DNA of 64,000 bases from an uncultured Polaribacter sp. (lineage in GTDB: Bacteria > Bacteroidota > Bacteroidia > Flavobacteriales > Flavobacteriaceae), in assembly GCF_947495205.1 (NCBI RefSeq), contig NZ_CANLXV010000005.1, positions 202,149 to 266,148 of the forward strand, given 5' to 3'. Below are positions 14,477-23,287 of the stretch, in pieces. The position numbers and the translations under genes are program-made. A model generated the notes under the pieces. The model worked only from the letters and a program-made list of their open reading frames with translations. It had not been told where the DNA came from and did no database searches. How positions within the stretch are numbered: the first letter of the stretch is position 1; each line of letters starts with the position of its first letter.

Positions 14477-15286
14477 CTAATACAACACTCTAAATTTAAT
14501 TGTGCCTTCTACAGCTCTTAATTCTTCTAAAACTTCTCTGTTATATTCTTTATCTAAATCTGTAATTACATAACCTACTTTTGGGTCTGTAGATAAATAT
14601 TGCCCGTTTATATTTAGATTATATTTTGCTAAAATCTTATTTATTTTAGCCATTACACCAGATACATTTTTATGAATATGTAAAAATCTATGTGAATTTG
14701 TTTGTCTTGGTAAACGAATGTTTGGGAAATTTACAGCATCTACAGTGTTACCAGAATTTATATATGCCATAATTTTACTTGGTACAAAATCTGCTATATC
14801 TCTTTGTGCTTCTTCTGTACTTCCACCAACATGCGGCGTTAAAATTACGTTTGGCAAGCCTTTTAATTCTGTATAAAATTCGCCATTTTTTCTTGGCTCT
14901 TCTGGATATACATCTACTGCAGCACCTGCTAATTTACCACTTTTAAGAGCAGCAACTAAAGCAGGAATATCTACTACAAAACCTCTTGCTAAGTTTACCA
15001 AATGTGCGCCTTCTTTCATTTGAGAGATTTCTTTTTCTCCGAAGAAATTTTTATTGGCAGCATTATCATCTACATGTAAAGTTACTACATCTGAAATATT
15101 AAGTAATTCTTCTAAAGTATTTAATTTGGTTGCATTACCTAAAGCCAATTTGTCTTCTACATCATAGATAAAATTTGTCTGATTTATGAATTTTATTTCA
15201 AAACCGTCATATTCATCTTCAACATTAGTGTTTTCACATGAAAGGCTAATTATTATTGTAAAAATTATAAAAAATATTTTTCTCAT
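14477..15286 (-). CDS. serA: Chimera: lipoprotein N-terminus fused to C-terminal two-thirds of phosphoglycerate dehydrogenase
   Basis: Residues 1-38 are a lipoprotein signal (MRKIFFIIFTIIISLSC, Cys17) and a short stretch like the start of the lipoprotein at 12644. From about residue 40 (IYDVEDKLALGNA) the sequence is D-3-phosphoglycerate dehydrogenase to its normal end, with LARGFVVDIPAL, the H-G-G-S of TPHVGGSTEEAQ, and the C-terminal ACT domain (HIHKNVSGVMAKIN to IKFRVLY). Compared with E. coli SerA, about 170 N-terminal residues are lost, including the substrate-binding half and the GxGxxG NAD motif. It cannot be an active dehydrogenase. The frame is open, and the predicted product would be exported and lipidated. 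Confidence 0.86.
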   Translation of the reverse strand: MRKIFFIIFTIIISLSCENTNVEDEYDGFEIKFINQTNFIYDVEDKLALGNATKLNTLEELLNISDVVTLHVDDNAANKNFFGEKEISQMKEGAHLVNLARGFVVDIPALVAALKSGKLAGAAVDVYPEEPRKNGEFYTELKGLPNVILTPHVGGSTEEAQRDIADFVPSKIMAYINSGNTVDAVNFPNIRLPRQTNSHRFLHIHKNVSGVMAKINKILAKYNLNINGQYLSTDPKVGYVITDLDKEYNREVLEELRAVEGTIKFRVLY

Positions 15287-15738
15287 TATCGATTATTAGG
15301 ATTAAAATTAATATTTTTTGAATAATAACAATTATCCAAAAGAACAGTAGTGTATACTTTACGAACACAAAGGTCGTTAGGTAGTAATGTATCACTATTT
15401 AAATCATCTAAACTTGTTATTCCAATATCGTTATTTAAAGGTATTAATGCTTCTTTATTATTTATATTTATACCTCACAATACCTAGTAACATTTTAAAT
15501 ATTATTTTATCATAAATTTTCTTTTGAATATTCCTGCTTTAATTCTTCTTCTGTAGCAGTAAATCTATGATTTACTAAAAAACCTTGGTAGTATATTTCT
15601 TTATATTCGCCATAATTCTCACTTTCTTCTAATGTATTAATTGAGCTAGTGTTCTCTATGAATTCTTCTTCTTTTTGGCATCCCATTAAAAATAAAATAA
15701 ATGGAATTAATGCAAAGTTTTTTCTGTAAGTTTTTCAT
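15286..15738 (-). pseudogene. Decayed second copy of the DUF6973-like lipoprotein gene
   Basis: Only the two ends remain. The 5' part from 15686 reads MGCQKEEEFIENTSS... to NHRFTATEEELKQEY and stops at 15510; it is nearly identical to the first ~55 residues of the intact gene. The 3' part (about 15472 to 15286) ends YYSKNINFNPNNR, like the intact FISKDANFNPY. Roughly 340 central codons, including the H-N-N core, are deleted. The leader at 15738 carries one copy of the 13 bp repeat (15718-15730) and is out of frame; without it the leader would read MKNFALIPFILFLMGC. The stop TAA overlaps the ATG of the serA chimera by one base. Confidence 0.82.
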
Positions 15739-15950
15739 TTAAATAATTTTTTATGAAAATAGTACTTTTTACTATCACAAAAAAAGAGGAAAACACCTAT
15801 TTTTATTATTCTTATCAATGTGAGAAATAATTTTTAATTTGTTTGTTTATTGTAATTTATGTTTAAATCTATAATTTCACACTCCGCTTTTTGTCTCATA
15901 TATACATAGAAAGTAAAACTTTTCTAATCATAAAAGCTTCTTAAAAAGTC

Positions 15951-16092
15951 TAGCCCGGATTGAAACGGCATCCTTTTTTTTGATAAATAGCCTTTAGTAT
16001 CTGTAAAAAAACTGCTGTTATTTATAAAGCTATAACTATTTTAAAATGTCTAAATTAAAAAAAAGATATAGTGGAAAGCTGGAAATAGCTCC
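15951..16092 (+). repeat. Dispersed 3'-end element, copy C
   Basis: It begins TAGCCCGGATTGAAACGGCA, TCC, then a T-run, and ends GATATAGTGGAAAGCTGGAA, ATAGCTCC. Both ends match copy B in inverted genomic orientation, while the middle is diverged. It lies just past lon and antisense to it. From 15739 to 15950 I see no gene or other signal. Confidence 0.6.
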
Positions 16093-16132
16093 AAAAAAAA
16101 AGCCTTTAAAAATTAAACGATTTCTAAAGGCT
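16093..16132 (-). terminator. lon terminator
   Basis: On the minus strand GCCTTTAGA ... AAAGGC forms a hairpin with a long AT loop, followed by TTTTTTTTT, eight bases after the lon stop codon. Confidence 0.7.
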
Positions 16133-16139
16133 TTTGTTT

Positions 16140-18593
16140 TTAATCTAATTTCTTAGCATTGGTAACTTTTTGTTTTGTTAAAGCAATATCTATAACTTGT
16201 TTCATATCTGTTACGTAATGAAAAGTAAGCCCTTTTAAATAGCTTTCTTTAATTTCTAAGATGTCCTTTCTATTATCATCACACAGAATTATTTCTTTAA
16301 TATTTGCTCTTTTAGCTGCTAGTATTTTTTCTTTAATTCCGCCAACTGGTAACACTTTACCACGTAGGGTAATTTCGCCAGTCATGGCTAGTTTATTTTT
16401 AACTTTGCGTTGAGTAAAAGAGGAAATTAAAGAGGTTAACATGGTAATACCTGCACTTGGCCCATCTTTTGGTGTTGCACCTTCTGGAACGTGAATATGC
16501 ACGTTGTAGTTTTCTAAAATTTTTGGTTTAACACCAAACGTTTCTGCGTTTGCTTTAATATATTCTAGGGCAATTGTTGCAGATTCTTTCATAACTTTAC
16601 CTAAATTACCTGTAATAGAAAGGTTTCCTTTTCCTTTAGATAAAATAGATTCTATAAATAGAATATCTCCACCAACACTTGTCCATGCTAAACCTGTAAC
16701 TACACCTGCAACACCATTATTCTCATATTTATCTCTATTTCTTGGTGTGCCTAAAATTTCTTCTACTTTTTTGGTAGTTAATGCAATTTCATAAGCTTCT
16801 TCTAATGCAATAGATTTTGCGGCAAAACGTACCACTTTTGCAATTTGCTTTTCTAAACCTCTTACTCCAGATTCTCTTGTATAACCTTCTACAACTGTTT
16901 CTATTTGTGCTTTACCTAATTTTAGATCTTTGGTTGTTAAACCGTGTTCTTTTAATTGTTTAGGCAATAAATGTCTTTTGGCAATTTCTACTTTTTCTTC
17001 TAAAGTATAACCTGTAACATTTATAATTTCCATTCTATCTCTTAAAGCCCAGGGAATTTGACCTAAGTTATTAGCAGTTGCAATAAATAGAATTTTAGAT
17101 AAATCGTAACCAACTTCTAAATAATTGTCATAAAAAGCTTCGTTTTGTTCTGGATCTAAAACCTCTAACATTGCAGATGAAGGATCTCCTTGATGACTTT
17201 GCCCTAATTTATCAATTTCATCTAAAACAAAAACAGGGTTAGAACTTTCTGCCTTTTTTAAATTCTGAATTAAACGCCCAGGCATTGCCCCAATATAGGT
17301 TTTTCTATGGCCACGAATTTCTGCTTCGTCTCTTAAACCGCCTAAAGACATGCGCACATATTTTCTACCCAAAGCTTCTGCTACAGATTTTCCTAAAGAA
17401 GTTTTACCAACTCCTGGAGGACCGTACAAACAAATTATTGGCGATTTCATATCTTTTCTTAACTTTAAAACAGCCAAATGTTCTATAATTCTGTCCTTTA
17501 CTTTTTCTAGACCAAAGTGATCTCTATCTAGTATTTTTTGACCTCTTTTTAAATCGAATTTATCTTCTGTATATTCTCCCCAAGGCAATTCTAGCATTAA
17601 CTCTAAATAGTTTCTTTGCACGCCAAACTCTGCCATTTGCGGATTCATACGTTTTAAACGTCCTAATTCTTTCTCAAAAACGGCAGCAACTTCTTTATTC
17701 CATTTTTTAGTTTTTCCTTTTAAGCGCATTTCTTCTAACTCTTGGTCATTAGAAACGCCACCTAATTCTTCTTGTATGGTTTTTAATTGCTGATGCAAAT
17801 AATATTCTCTTTGTTGCTGATCTAAATCTTCTCTTGTTTTAGATTGAATATCATTACGCAACTTTAATTTTTGAAGCTCTTTATTTAAATTTTTCAAGGT
17901 TAATAAAGCACGTTCTTTTAAATTATCTTGCTCTAAAATAGTTTGCTTTTTAGCCACAGGCAAATCCATATTAGAAGATATAAAATTGACTAAAAAAGAA
18001 TTTGATTTTATATTTTTTAGTGCAAAAGATGCTTCTGATGGTAACATTGGGTTTTCTTTAATTACCTCTAATGCCTGCTCTTTAACTGCATCTATAATAG
18101 CCTCAAACTCTTTTTTATCTGCTATATCTTTATCTTCTACGGCTTCTTTTACGGTTGCTTTTAAATATGGAGTATCTTGAATAATTGTATCTATTTCAAA
18201 ACGTTTTTTACCTTGTATAATAACCGTTGTGTTGCCATCTGGCATTTTTAAGACACGTAAAATCTGTGCAACAACACCTGTTGTGTTAATGTCTTTTAAA
18301 GTTGGCTCTTCTACCTCTTCATTCTTTTGAGCTACAACCCCAATTACTTTATCGCCTTTGTTGGCATCTTTAATTAATTGTATAGATTTATCTCTACCAG
18401 CAGTAATAGGTATAACCACACCTGGAAATAAAACGGTGTTTCTTAAAGGTAAAATTGGTAAGGTTTCTGGTACGCTTTCATTATTAATGATTTCTTCATC
18501 TTCTGGAGTCATTAAAGGTATCAACTCAGAATCTTCATTCAACATATTTTGAAGCGACATATTGTCTAATCTCATTACTTTTGGTTTGCTCAT
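16140..18593 (-). CDS. lon: ATP-dependent Lon protease
   Basis: A cytoplasmic AAA+ serine protease for misfolded and regulatory proteins. The N-terminal substrate-binding domain starts at about residue 40 ([14 protein letters not shown]). Walker A is [13 protein letters not shown] near residue 396 and Walker [11 protein letters not shown] near 460. The C-terminal protease domain has the catalytic Ser in PKDGPSAG near 723 and Lys in [13 protein letters not shown] near 767. At 817 aa it is full length. A 40-residue N-terminal extension with acidic residues is normal for Bacteroidetes Lon. It is monocistronic, with its own terminator and a dispersed repeat downstream. Confidence 0.97.
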   Translation of the reverse strand: MSKPKVMRLDNMSLQNMLNEDSELIPLMTPEDEEIINNESVPETLPILPLRNTVLFPGVVIPITAGRDKSIQLIKDANKGDKVIGVVAQKNEEVEEPTLKDINTTGVVAQILRVLKMPDGNTTVIIQGKKRFEIDTIIQDTPYLKATVKEAVEDKDIADKKEFEAIIDAVKEQALEVIKENPMLPSEASFALKNIKSNSFLVNFISSNMDLPVAKKQTILEQDNLKERALLTLKNLNKELQKLKLRNDIQSKTREDLDQQQREYYLHQQLKTIQEELGGVSNDQELEEMRLKGKTKKWNKEVAAVFEKELGRLKRMNPQMAEFGVQRNYLELMLELPWGEYTEDKFDLKRGQKILDRDHFGLEKVKDRIIEHLAVLKLRKDMKSPIICLYGPPGVGKTSLGKSVAEALGRKYVRMSLGGLRDEAEIRGHRKTYIGAMPGRLIQNLKKAESSNPVFVLDEIDKLGQSHQGDPSSAMLEVLDPEQNEAFYDNYLEVGYDLSKILFIATANNLGQIPWALRDRMEIINVTGYTLEEKVEIAKRHLLPKQLKEHGLTTKDLKLGKAQIETVVEGYTRESGVRGLEKQIAKVVRFAAKSIALEEAYEIALTTKKVEEILGTPRNRDKYENNGVAGVVTGLAWTSVGGDILFIESILSKGKGNLSITGNLGKVMKESATIALEYIKANAETFGVKPKILENYNVHIHVPEGATPKDGPSAGITMLTSLISSFTQRKVKNKLAMTGEITLRGKVLPVGGIKEKILAAKRANIKEIILCDDNRKDILEIKESYLKGLTFHYVTDMKQVIDIALTKQKVTNAKKLD

Positions 18594-18785
18594 GTGCTAT
18601 ATATCTGTCATACTGACATTGCATTTTAGAAAACTAAAAAACAACGTGTATTTATTATTTTTAAAGTACTGATAATTAAGTTTATATAAAATAAATTCTC
18701 GATTATCAATACTATAAAAACAATTGTTATGCCAAACAAAAAATATATTAATCTTAAAACATTATCTTAGAACAAAAAGTATAAA

Positions 18786-19172
18786 ATGAATTTTAATTAT
18801 TTAATGTTTGCACATTTAATAACAGTTTTACCCTGTGTTTTAATTGGTGCACTTTTACTTTTGATAAAAAAAGGAACAAAATTGCATAAGAATATGGGTA
18901 AATTATATATGATTTTAATGCTAATTACTGCTTTTATAACCTTATTTATGAAAGCACAAGTTGGGCCTAAATTTTTAAATCATTTTGGTTGGATTCATCT
19001 TTTTAGCGTGCTTACCTTTTACAGCATTCCCACAGCTTTTTTTGCTGCTAGAAAAGGAGACATAAAAACGCATAAACGAAAAATGATACTGCTTTATTTT
19101 GGTGCAATTGTTATTGCTGGCGCATTTACTTTTTATCCTGGTAGATATTTACATTCGTTATTTTTTAATTAA
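18786..19172 (+). CDS. DUF2306-like four-helix membrane protein
   Basis: A 128 aa integral membrane protein with four predicted helices. Characteristic features are H-L-I-T-V-L-P-C...G near the start, KLHKNMGKLYMILM (H-x3-G-x-x-Y) near residue 33, and KTHKRKMILLYFGA near 95, the spaced His-Lys pattern of the DUF2306 family. Function is unknown; the conserved histidines have suggested cofactor or ligand binding. It is 60 bases upstream of ttcA on the same strand but ttcA has its own promoter box. Confidence 0.8.
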   Translation: MNFNYLMFAHLITVLPCVLIGALLLLIKKGTKLHKNMGKLYMILMLITAFITLFMKAQVGPKFLNHFGWIHLFSVLTFYSIPTAFFAARKGDIKTHKRKMILLYFGAIVIAGAFTFYPGRYLHSLFFN

Positions 19173-19220
19173 TGATGAAATTTATGATGGTTTAAAATTA
19201 AAAAATTAATTGCTAACCAT

Positions 19221-19228
19221 TATTTTTG
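19221..19228 (+). promoter_or_regulatory. TAnnTTTG promoter box of ttcA
   Basis: TATTTTTG matches the Bacteroidetes -7 consensus and ends five bases before the ttcA ATG. Transcription would begin at or within a base or two of the start codon, giving a leaderless or nearly leaderless mRNA. A TTG at the -33 spacing is not seen. Confidence 0.4.
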
Positions 19229-19233
19229 CCTAG

Positions 19234-20028
19234 ATGAAAAACAATAAGCAAACTACAAAAAAGTTACAACGAGCGGTTGCAGAAGCCATTCAACAATTTT
19301 CTATGATTGCAAATGGAGATAAAATAATGGTGTGTCTTTCTGGTGGAAAAGATAGTTATACGCTGCTAAACATGATGTTACATTTTAAAAAAGTAGCGCC
19401 CATTTCTTTTGAAATTATTGCCGTTAATTTAGATCAAAAACAACCTGGATTTCCTGAACATATTCTACCAAAATATTTAACCAACCTAGGCGTAAATTTT
19501 AAAATTATTGAAAAAAATACCTATAAAGTTGTTATGGAAAAAACACCAGAAGGTAAAACCACCTGTAGTTTGTGCTCTCGTTTAAGAAGAGGAACTTTAT
19601 ATGAGGCTGCAAAAGATTTGGGTTGTAATAAAATTGCATTGGGCCACCATAGCAATGATATTTTAGAGACTTTTTTACTGAATTTTCTTTTTGCTGGGAA
19701 ATTAGAAACGATGCCTCCAAAATTTTTAAATGATGCTGGTGATTTAGAAGTTTTAAGGCCTTTATCTTTTTGTAAAGAAAGTGATATAGAAAACTATTCT
19801 GCTGATCAAAAATTTCCTATAATTCCTTGTAACTTATGTGGTTCTCAAGAAAATTTACAACGTAAAAAAGTAAAACAAATGATTACTAGTTGGGAAGCTG
19901 AAAGACCCAATACCACAGCTGTTATGATGAATGCTTTACAAAATGTATTTCCATCTCATTTATTAGATCATAAACTATATGATTTTAAGAAATTGAAAAG
20001 TAAAGTAGTAGAAAAAAGTATGTTTTAA
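19234..20028 (+). CDS. ttcA: tRNA 2-thiocytidine(32) synthetase TtcA
   Basis: It thiolates cytidine 32 of certain tRNAs, using ATP and an iron-sulfur cluster. The PP-loop SGGKDSYTLL is at about residues 36-45. The CxxC pair CSLC is near residues 111-114, and a further CNLC with C-G-S is near 198. The downstream GHHSNDILETFLLN (near 138) is typical of the TtcA/TilS group. At 264 aa it is shorter than E. coli TtcA (311) but keeps every motif. Start ATG 19234 directly follows the promoter box. Confidence 0.92.
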   Translation: MKNNKQTTKKLQRAVAEAIQQFSMIANGDKIMVCLSGGKDSYTLLNMMLHFKKVAPISFEIIAVNLDQKQPGFPEHILPKYLTNLGVNFKIIEKNTYKVVMEKTPEGKTTCSLCSRLRRGTLYEAAKDLGCNKIALGHHSNDILETFLLNFLFAGKLETMPPKFLNDAGDLEVLRPLSFCKESDIENYSADQKFPIIPCNLCGSQENLQRKKVKQMITSWEAERPNTTAVMMNALQNVFPSHLLDHKLYDFKKLKSKVVEKSMF

Positions 20029-20045
20029 AAAATTACTTCTAAAAA

Positions 20046-21221
20046 CTAATAGTTTCTATATTTTGCGGTTTGCTCAAAAACGCTTTCTAAGATGCGTTGT
20101 TCTATTGCATCAAAATCTAAATTTCTTCTCTTCTTTACGGCTGTTGCCACTTCAAAAACTTTATTGGTTTTGTATTCTGTAAAACCTGCTGCACCACCCC
20201 AGCTAAAAGAAGGTACAAAGTTTCTAGGAAAACCACTACCAAAAAGATTTGCGCTAACGCCAATAACGGTTCCTGTATTAAACATAGTATTAATACCACA
20301 TTTAGAATGATCTCCCATCATTAAACCACAAAACTGTAAACCTGTTTTTGCAAAACGTTCGGTTTCATAACTCCACAATTTTACTTCAGCATAATTATTT
20401 TTTAGATTAGAATTATTAGTATCTGCTCCTAAATTACACCACTCTCCAATTACAGAATTCCCTAAATAACCATCGTGTCCTTTACTAGAATAGCCAAAAA
20501 TTACTGCATTACTTACCTCACCTCCTATTTTAGAAAAAGGACCTACAGTAGTATCTTTATAAATTTTTGCACCCATTTTAAGCACTGCATTCTCGCACAT
20601 TGCAAAAGGACCTCTTACAGCTACGTTCTCCATAACTGTGGCATTTTTACCTATATAAATAGGGCCTTCTGTAGCGTTTAAAGTGGCAAATGTAATTTGC
20701 GCACCTTCTTCTATAAAAATATTTTCTTTGTTTAAAACTTGTACCGTTTCTGGAATAGGTTGTGATGTTTTACCTGCCGTAATTAATTTAAAATCTTGTT
20801 GAATTGCTTTACCATTAAACGTAAAAATATCCCAAGTGTTTTTTATTTGAATTAAATCTTCTTCAAATTCGATTTGCTTGTAATCTTCAAAAATTACTTC
20901 TTCTTGTTTATCCGTAGAAAAAAAAGCAACAACATCATCTCCTTTAAAAATCGCTTCATTTTCAGAAAGATTTTTTATCTTTTCTATTAAAGATTCCGTA
21001 GGACAAAAAGAGGCATTAATTAAAATGTTTTCTGCCATTTCTACCATAGGATATTTTTCTTCTAAATACTCTTCTGTTATGGTAGTTGTAGTTAAACCTA
21101 AATATTTTTCCCACTTTTCTCTTATCGTTAAAATACCTATTCTAATATCTGCTACTGGTTTGGTATATGTAAATGGTAAGAGTGCATTTCTAACAGCACC
21201 ATCAAATAAAATGTAGTTCAT
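20046..21221 (-). CDS. GlmU-like putative sugar nucleotidyltransferase
   Basis: It belongs to the Bacteroidetes family of GlmU-like proteins in which an unusual N-terminal domain precedes a left-handed beta-helix. The N-terminus (MNYILFDGAVRNALLPFTYTKP) is diagnostic of that family. Hexapeptide repeats run from about residue 170 to 330 (AQITFATLNATEGPIYIGKN, GPFAMCENAVLKMGAKIY and so on). It probably acts in UDP-GlcNAc or related sugar-nucleotide metabolism, but the nucleotidyltransferase loop of classical GlmU is not obvious, so the reaction is uncertain. The gene is convergent with ttcA, with 17 bases between the two stops. Confidence 0.88.
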   Translation of the reverse strand: MNYILFDGAVRNALLPFTYTKPVADIRIGILTIREKWEKYLGLTTTTITEEYLEEKYPMVEMAENILINASFCPTESLIEKIKNLSENEAIFKGDDVVAFFSTDKQEEVIFEDYKQIEFEEDLIQIKNTWDIFTFNGKAIQQDFKLITAGKTSQPIPETVQVLNKENIFIEEGAQITFATLNATEGPIYIGKNATVMENVAVRGPFAMCENAVLKMGAKIYKDTTVGPFSKIGGEVSNAVIFGYSSKGHDGYLGNSVIGEWCNLGADTNNSNLKNNYAEVKLWSYETERFAKTGLQFCGLMMGDHSKCGINTMFNTGTVIGVSANLFGSGFPRNFVPSFSWGGAAGFTEYKTNKVFEVATAVKKRRNLDFDAIEQRILESVFEQTAKYRNY

Positions 21222-21262
21222 TTTGCTTTTTTAAAAACACAAATTTAGTTTAAAATAGTCAT

Positions 21263-21297
21263 AAAAAAAACCGAATGCCAAATGCAATCGGTTTTTA
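21263..21297 (-). terminator. Terminator of the T9SS cargo gene
   Basis: On the minus strand ACCGATTGC ... GCATTCGGT forms a hairpin around ATTTG with one mismatched position, then eight T bases. It lies 20 bases past the stop of the gene at 21317-22090. Confidence 0.78.
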
Positions 21298-21316
21298 AAC
21301 TTGAATTCCTAAAAAA

Positions 21317-22090
21317 TTAATTTTTTATAAACCTTTGTGTTCCTATTTTGTCTGCAGTAGATACTTTTAAAAGATAAATTCCTTTAGACAAAGAATTTAC
21401 ATTAATACTGTTATTTGCATCAGAAATATTACGTGTTAATGCCAATCTACCTACAGCATCATAAAACCCTACTTTAGCATTTTCTGTACCAGTTGGCAAT
21501 TGTAACGTTATTCTGTCTGTTGCAGGGTTTGGAAAACTACTAAATTCTAAACGGTTTGCTTCTGCTATACTTAAAGAAGGTGTTGCAGAATTTGCTGTAA
21601 CAACTTGATCCTGTCCATCGAAAGCACTTCCGTTTCCATTCGCCGCGTTTACTGCTGTATAAAAAGTTACCTTACCTAAATCTGTTGCTGGAGATCTCCA
21701 TGTAAAAGACCAATCTCCAGAAGAAGATGGTGATGAATGTGTAATTCTGTCGCCGCTTACTCTAGAACCATTTCCTGCAGTAAATGCACCTACTTTAACA
21801 TTAGCGTCTGTTTCTGCAACTAACTGAAAACCATGTGTATTAGAAGAAGATGTTGTGTTTACATTAATAGTATAATCTTTATTTAATTCGTAACCAGTTA
21901 CAGGTATATCTGATGTAATTTCTACAGAAGCGTCAAAATCCCCTCCACTATGACATTGAGCACAAGTATTGCCTCCATCTCCGGGAGATCCAGAACGTCC
22001 ATCTGTTCTTCCGCCAGAACTTGATATAAGTAAAAAAGCAGATACAGGTATTGCTAAAAGTAAAAATTTAAAAAAGTAGTTTTTTTTCAT
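21317..22090 (-). CDS. Type IX secretion cargo with CxxCH motif and choice-of-anchor/reelin-like domain
   Basis: A 257 aa exported protein. The N-terminus is a Sec signal (MKKNYFFKFLLLAIPVSAFL). It is followed by a Gly-rich segment and NTCAQCHSGGDF near residue 43, a single c-type heme-like CxxCH. Residues ~50-165 form a beta-sandwich with THGFQLVAE and SGDWSFTWRSP, as in reelin-like or choice-of-anchor V modules. Residues ~175-257 are a type A sorting domain (FSSFPNPATDRITLQL ... GIYLLKVSTADKIGTQRFIKN), which directs passage through the type IX system. The partner and function are unknown. Confidence 0.83.
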   Translation of the reverse strand: MKKNYFFKFLLLAIPVSAFLLISSSGGRTDGRSGSPGDGGNTCAQCHSGGDFDASVEITSDIPVTGYELNKDYTINVNTTSSSNTHGFQLVAETDANVKVGAFTAGNGSRVSGDRITHSSPSSSGDWSFTWRSPATDLGKVTFYTAVNAANGNGSAFDGQDQVVTANSATPSLSIAEANRLEFSSFPNPATDRITLQLPTGTENAKVGFYDAVGRLALTRNISDANNSINVNSLSKGIYLLKVSTADKIGTQRFIKN

Positions 22091-22341
22091 AATGATTTAA
22101 ATTAAAGTGAAATTATTTGAAATTTGTCGATTAACGATTTGAAACTTACACAAAAACTTTATTTTAAAGGTGTAAACTTTTGTTAAAAAAGCACATAAAC
22201 TTTAAAACCCTGTGATTGACAGCGACAAAGTAACTATAATTAATAATTTTTAGAAATAAAAAACTATTGAAAGGGAATATATACCTTTAAAGAGGAGAAA
22301 TAATTGGTTAAATATTATAAACAAACCTGAAAATAGATTTG

Positions 22342-22349
22342 TATTTTTG
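22342..22349 (+). promoter_or_regulatory. TAnnTTTG promoter box abutting a start codon
   Basis: TATTTTTG ends four bases before the ATG at 22354, so the predicted transcript would be leaderless. No TTG is found at the usual -33 spacing. Confidence 0.4.
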
Positions 22350-22353
22350 AGCC

Positions 22354-22737
22354 ATGAAAAAAATTATAGGCGTATTACTTACCACAATACTAATTATAAC
22401 AGCACTTTATTACTGTTTTATCTATTTTATAACCTATAGTAATGGATTTAGATCTGGCGAATTAATAAAAATAAGCAGAAAAGGGGTTTTGGTAAAAACT
22501 TGGGAAGGAGAAATAAGTCAAGGTATTTCTGGAGCTCAAACTTTTTCTTTTTCTGTTGAAGATAAAAATATGGAGGTAATTAAAAAGCTGCAAAAATATC
22601 AAGGCAGGTATGTAAAATTATCTTACAAAGAACGTTATAAAACTTTTTTTTGGTTAGGAGATACCAAATATTTTATAACAGCAGTAACACAAGAACAATC
22701 TCCTCATTTTAGAAGTAAAAACCATACAGATGATTAA
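22354..22737 (+). CDS. Membrane-anchored hypothetical protein, 127 aa
   Basis: A single N-terminal membrane helix (residues 4-29) leads into a small beta-rich domain with GFRSGELIKISRKG, TWEGEISQG and YVKLSYKERYK. This type is widespread in Flavobacteriia. It is sometimes labelled a dehydrogenase in annotation, but nothing in the sequence supports an enzyme. It overlaps the following thioesterase gene by eight bases, so the two are coupled. The domain looks OB- or SH3-like by strand pattern, which is an inference. Confidence 0.75.
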   Translation: MKKIIGVLLTTILIITALYYCFIYFITYSNGFRSGELIKISRKGVLVKTWEGEISQGISGAQTFSFSVEDKNMEVIKKLQKYQGRYVKLSYKERYKTFFWLGDTKYFITAVTQEQSPHFRSKNHTDD

Positions 22738-23281
22738 AAAGTTTAAATATATTAAAGATTCTCAAATAACAATTACAGAACTAATGTTGCCATCTCACTC
22801 TAATTTTAGTGGAAAAATTCATGGAGGCCACATTTTAAATTTAATGGATCAAATTGCCTTTGCATGCGCGTCTAAACATTCAGAAAACTATTGTGTTACT
22901 GCTTCTGTAAACAAGGTAGATTTTTTGAATCCCATTGAGGTTGGTGAATTGGTTACCATGAAAGCTTCTATAAATTTTACTGGAAGAACATCTATGGTTG
23001 TTGGTTTAAGGGTTGAATCTGAAAACATAAGAACAGGAGAAACAAAACATTGTAATTCTTCTTATTTTACCATGGTTGCTAAAGATGAATTTGGAAAAAG
23101 TACGCCTACACCAGGTATTATTTTAACTTCAGAAGCACAAATTAGACGCTTTACAAGATCTATTGTAAGACAAAAGGAAGGACGAAACAGAACGTCTAGA
23201 TTTAATAGCAATGTTTTTAAATCTGAACATTATATGGATTTATTAAAAGATAGCAATTCTAAAATTGAAATTAATAATTAA
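22730..23281 (+). CDS. Acyl-CoA thioesterase, hotdog fold
   Basis: It hydrolyses acyl-CoA to free fatty acid and CoA in the cytoplasm. The YciA/BACH-type pattern is clear: FSGKIHGGHILNLMDQIAFACAS at about residues 25-48, with the catalytic Asp in LMD, then VDFLNPIEVGELV near 66 and GRTSMVVGLRVESE near 85. The C-terminal tail after residue 125 is basic. It starts inside the end of the membrane-protein gene (ATGATTAA), so both are read from one mRNA. The preferred chain length cannot be read from sequence. Confidence 0.87.
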   Translation: MIKKFKYIKDSQITITELMLPSHSNFSGKIHGGHILNLMDQIAFACASKHSENYCVTASVNKVDFLNPIEVGELVTMKASINFTGRTSMVVGLRVESENIRTGETKHCNSSYFTMVAKDEFGKSTPTPGIILTSEAQIRRFTRSIVRQKEGRNRTSRFNSNVFKSEHYMDLLKDSNSKIEINN

Positions 23282-23287
23282 AATATT

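Noticed and set aside
16140..18593. Several 60-70 codon open frames antisense to lon, secA, nirB and the nitrate reductase
   Set aside because: All are fully inside long conserved genes, lack promoters or sensible protein features, and follow from complementary codon bias.
22289..22302. AAAGAGGAGAAA, a near-ideal Shine-Dalgarno sequence
   Set aside because: The only start codon at the right distance (TTG) opens a frame of eight codons. The real gene starts at 22354, so the match is chance.
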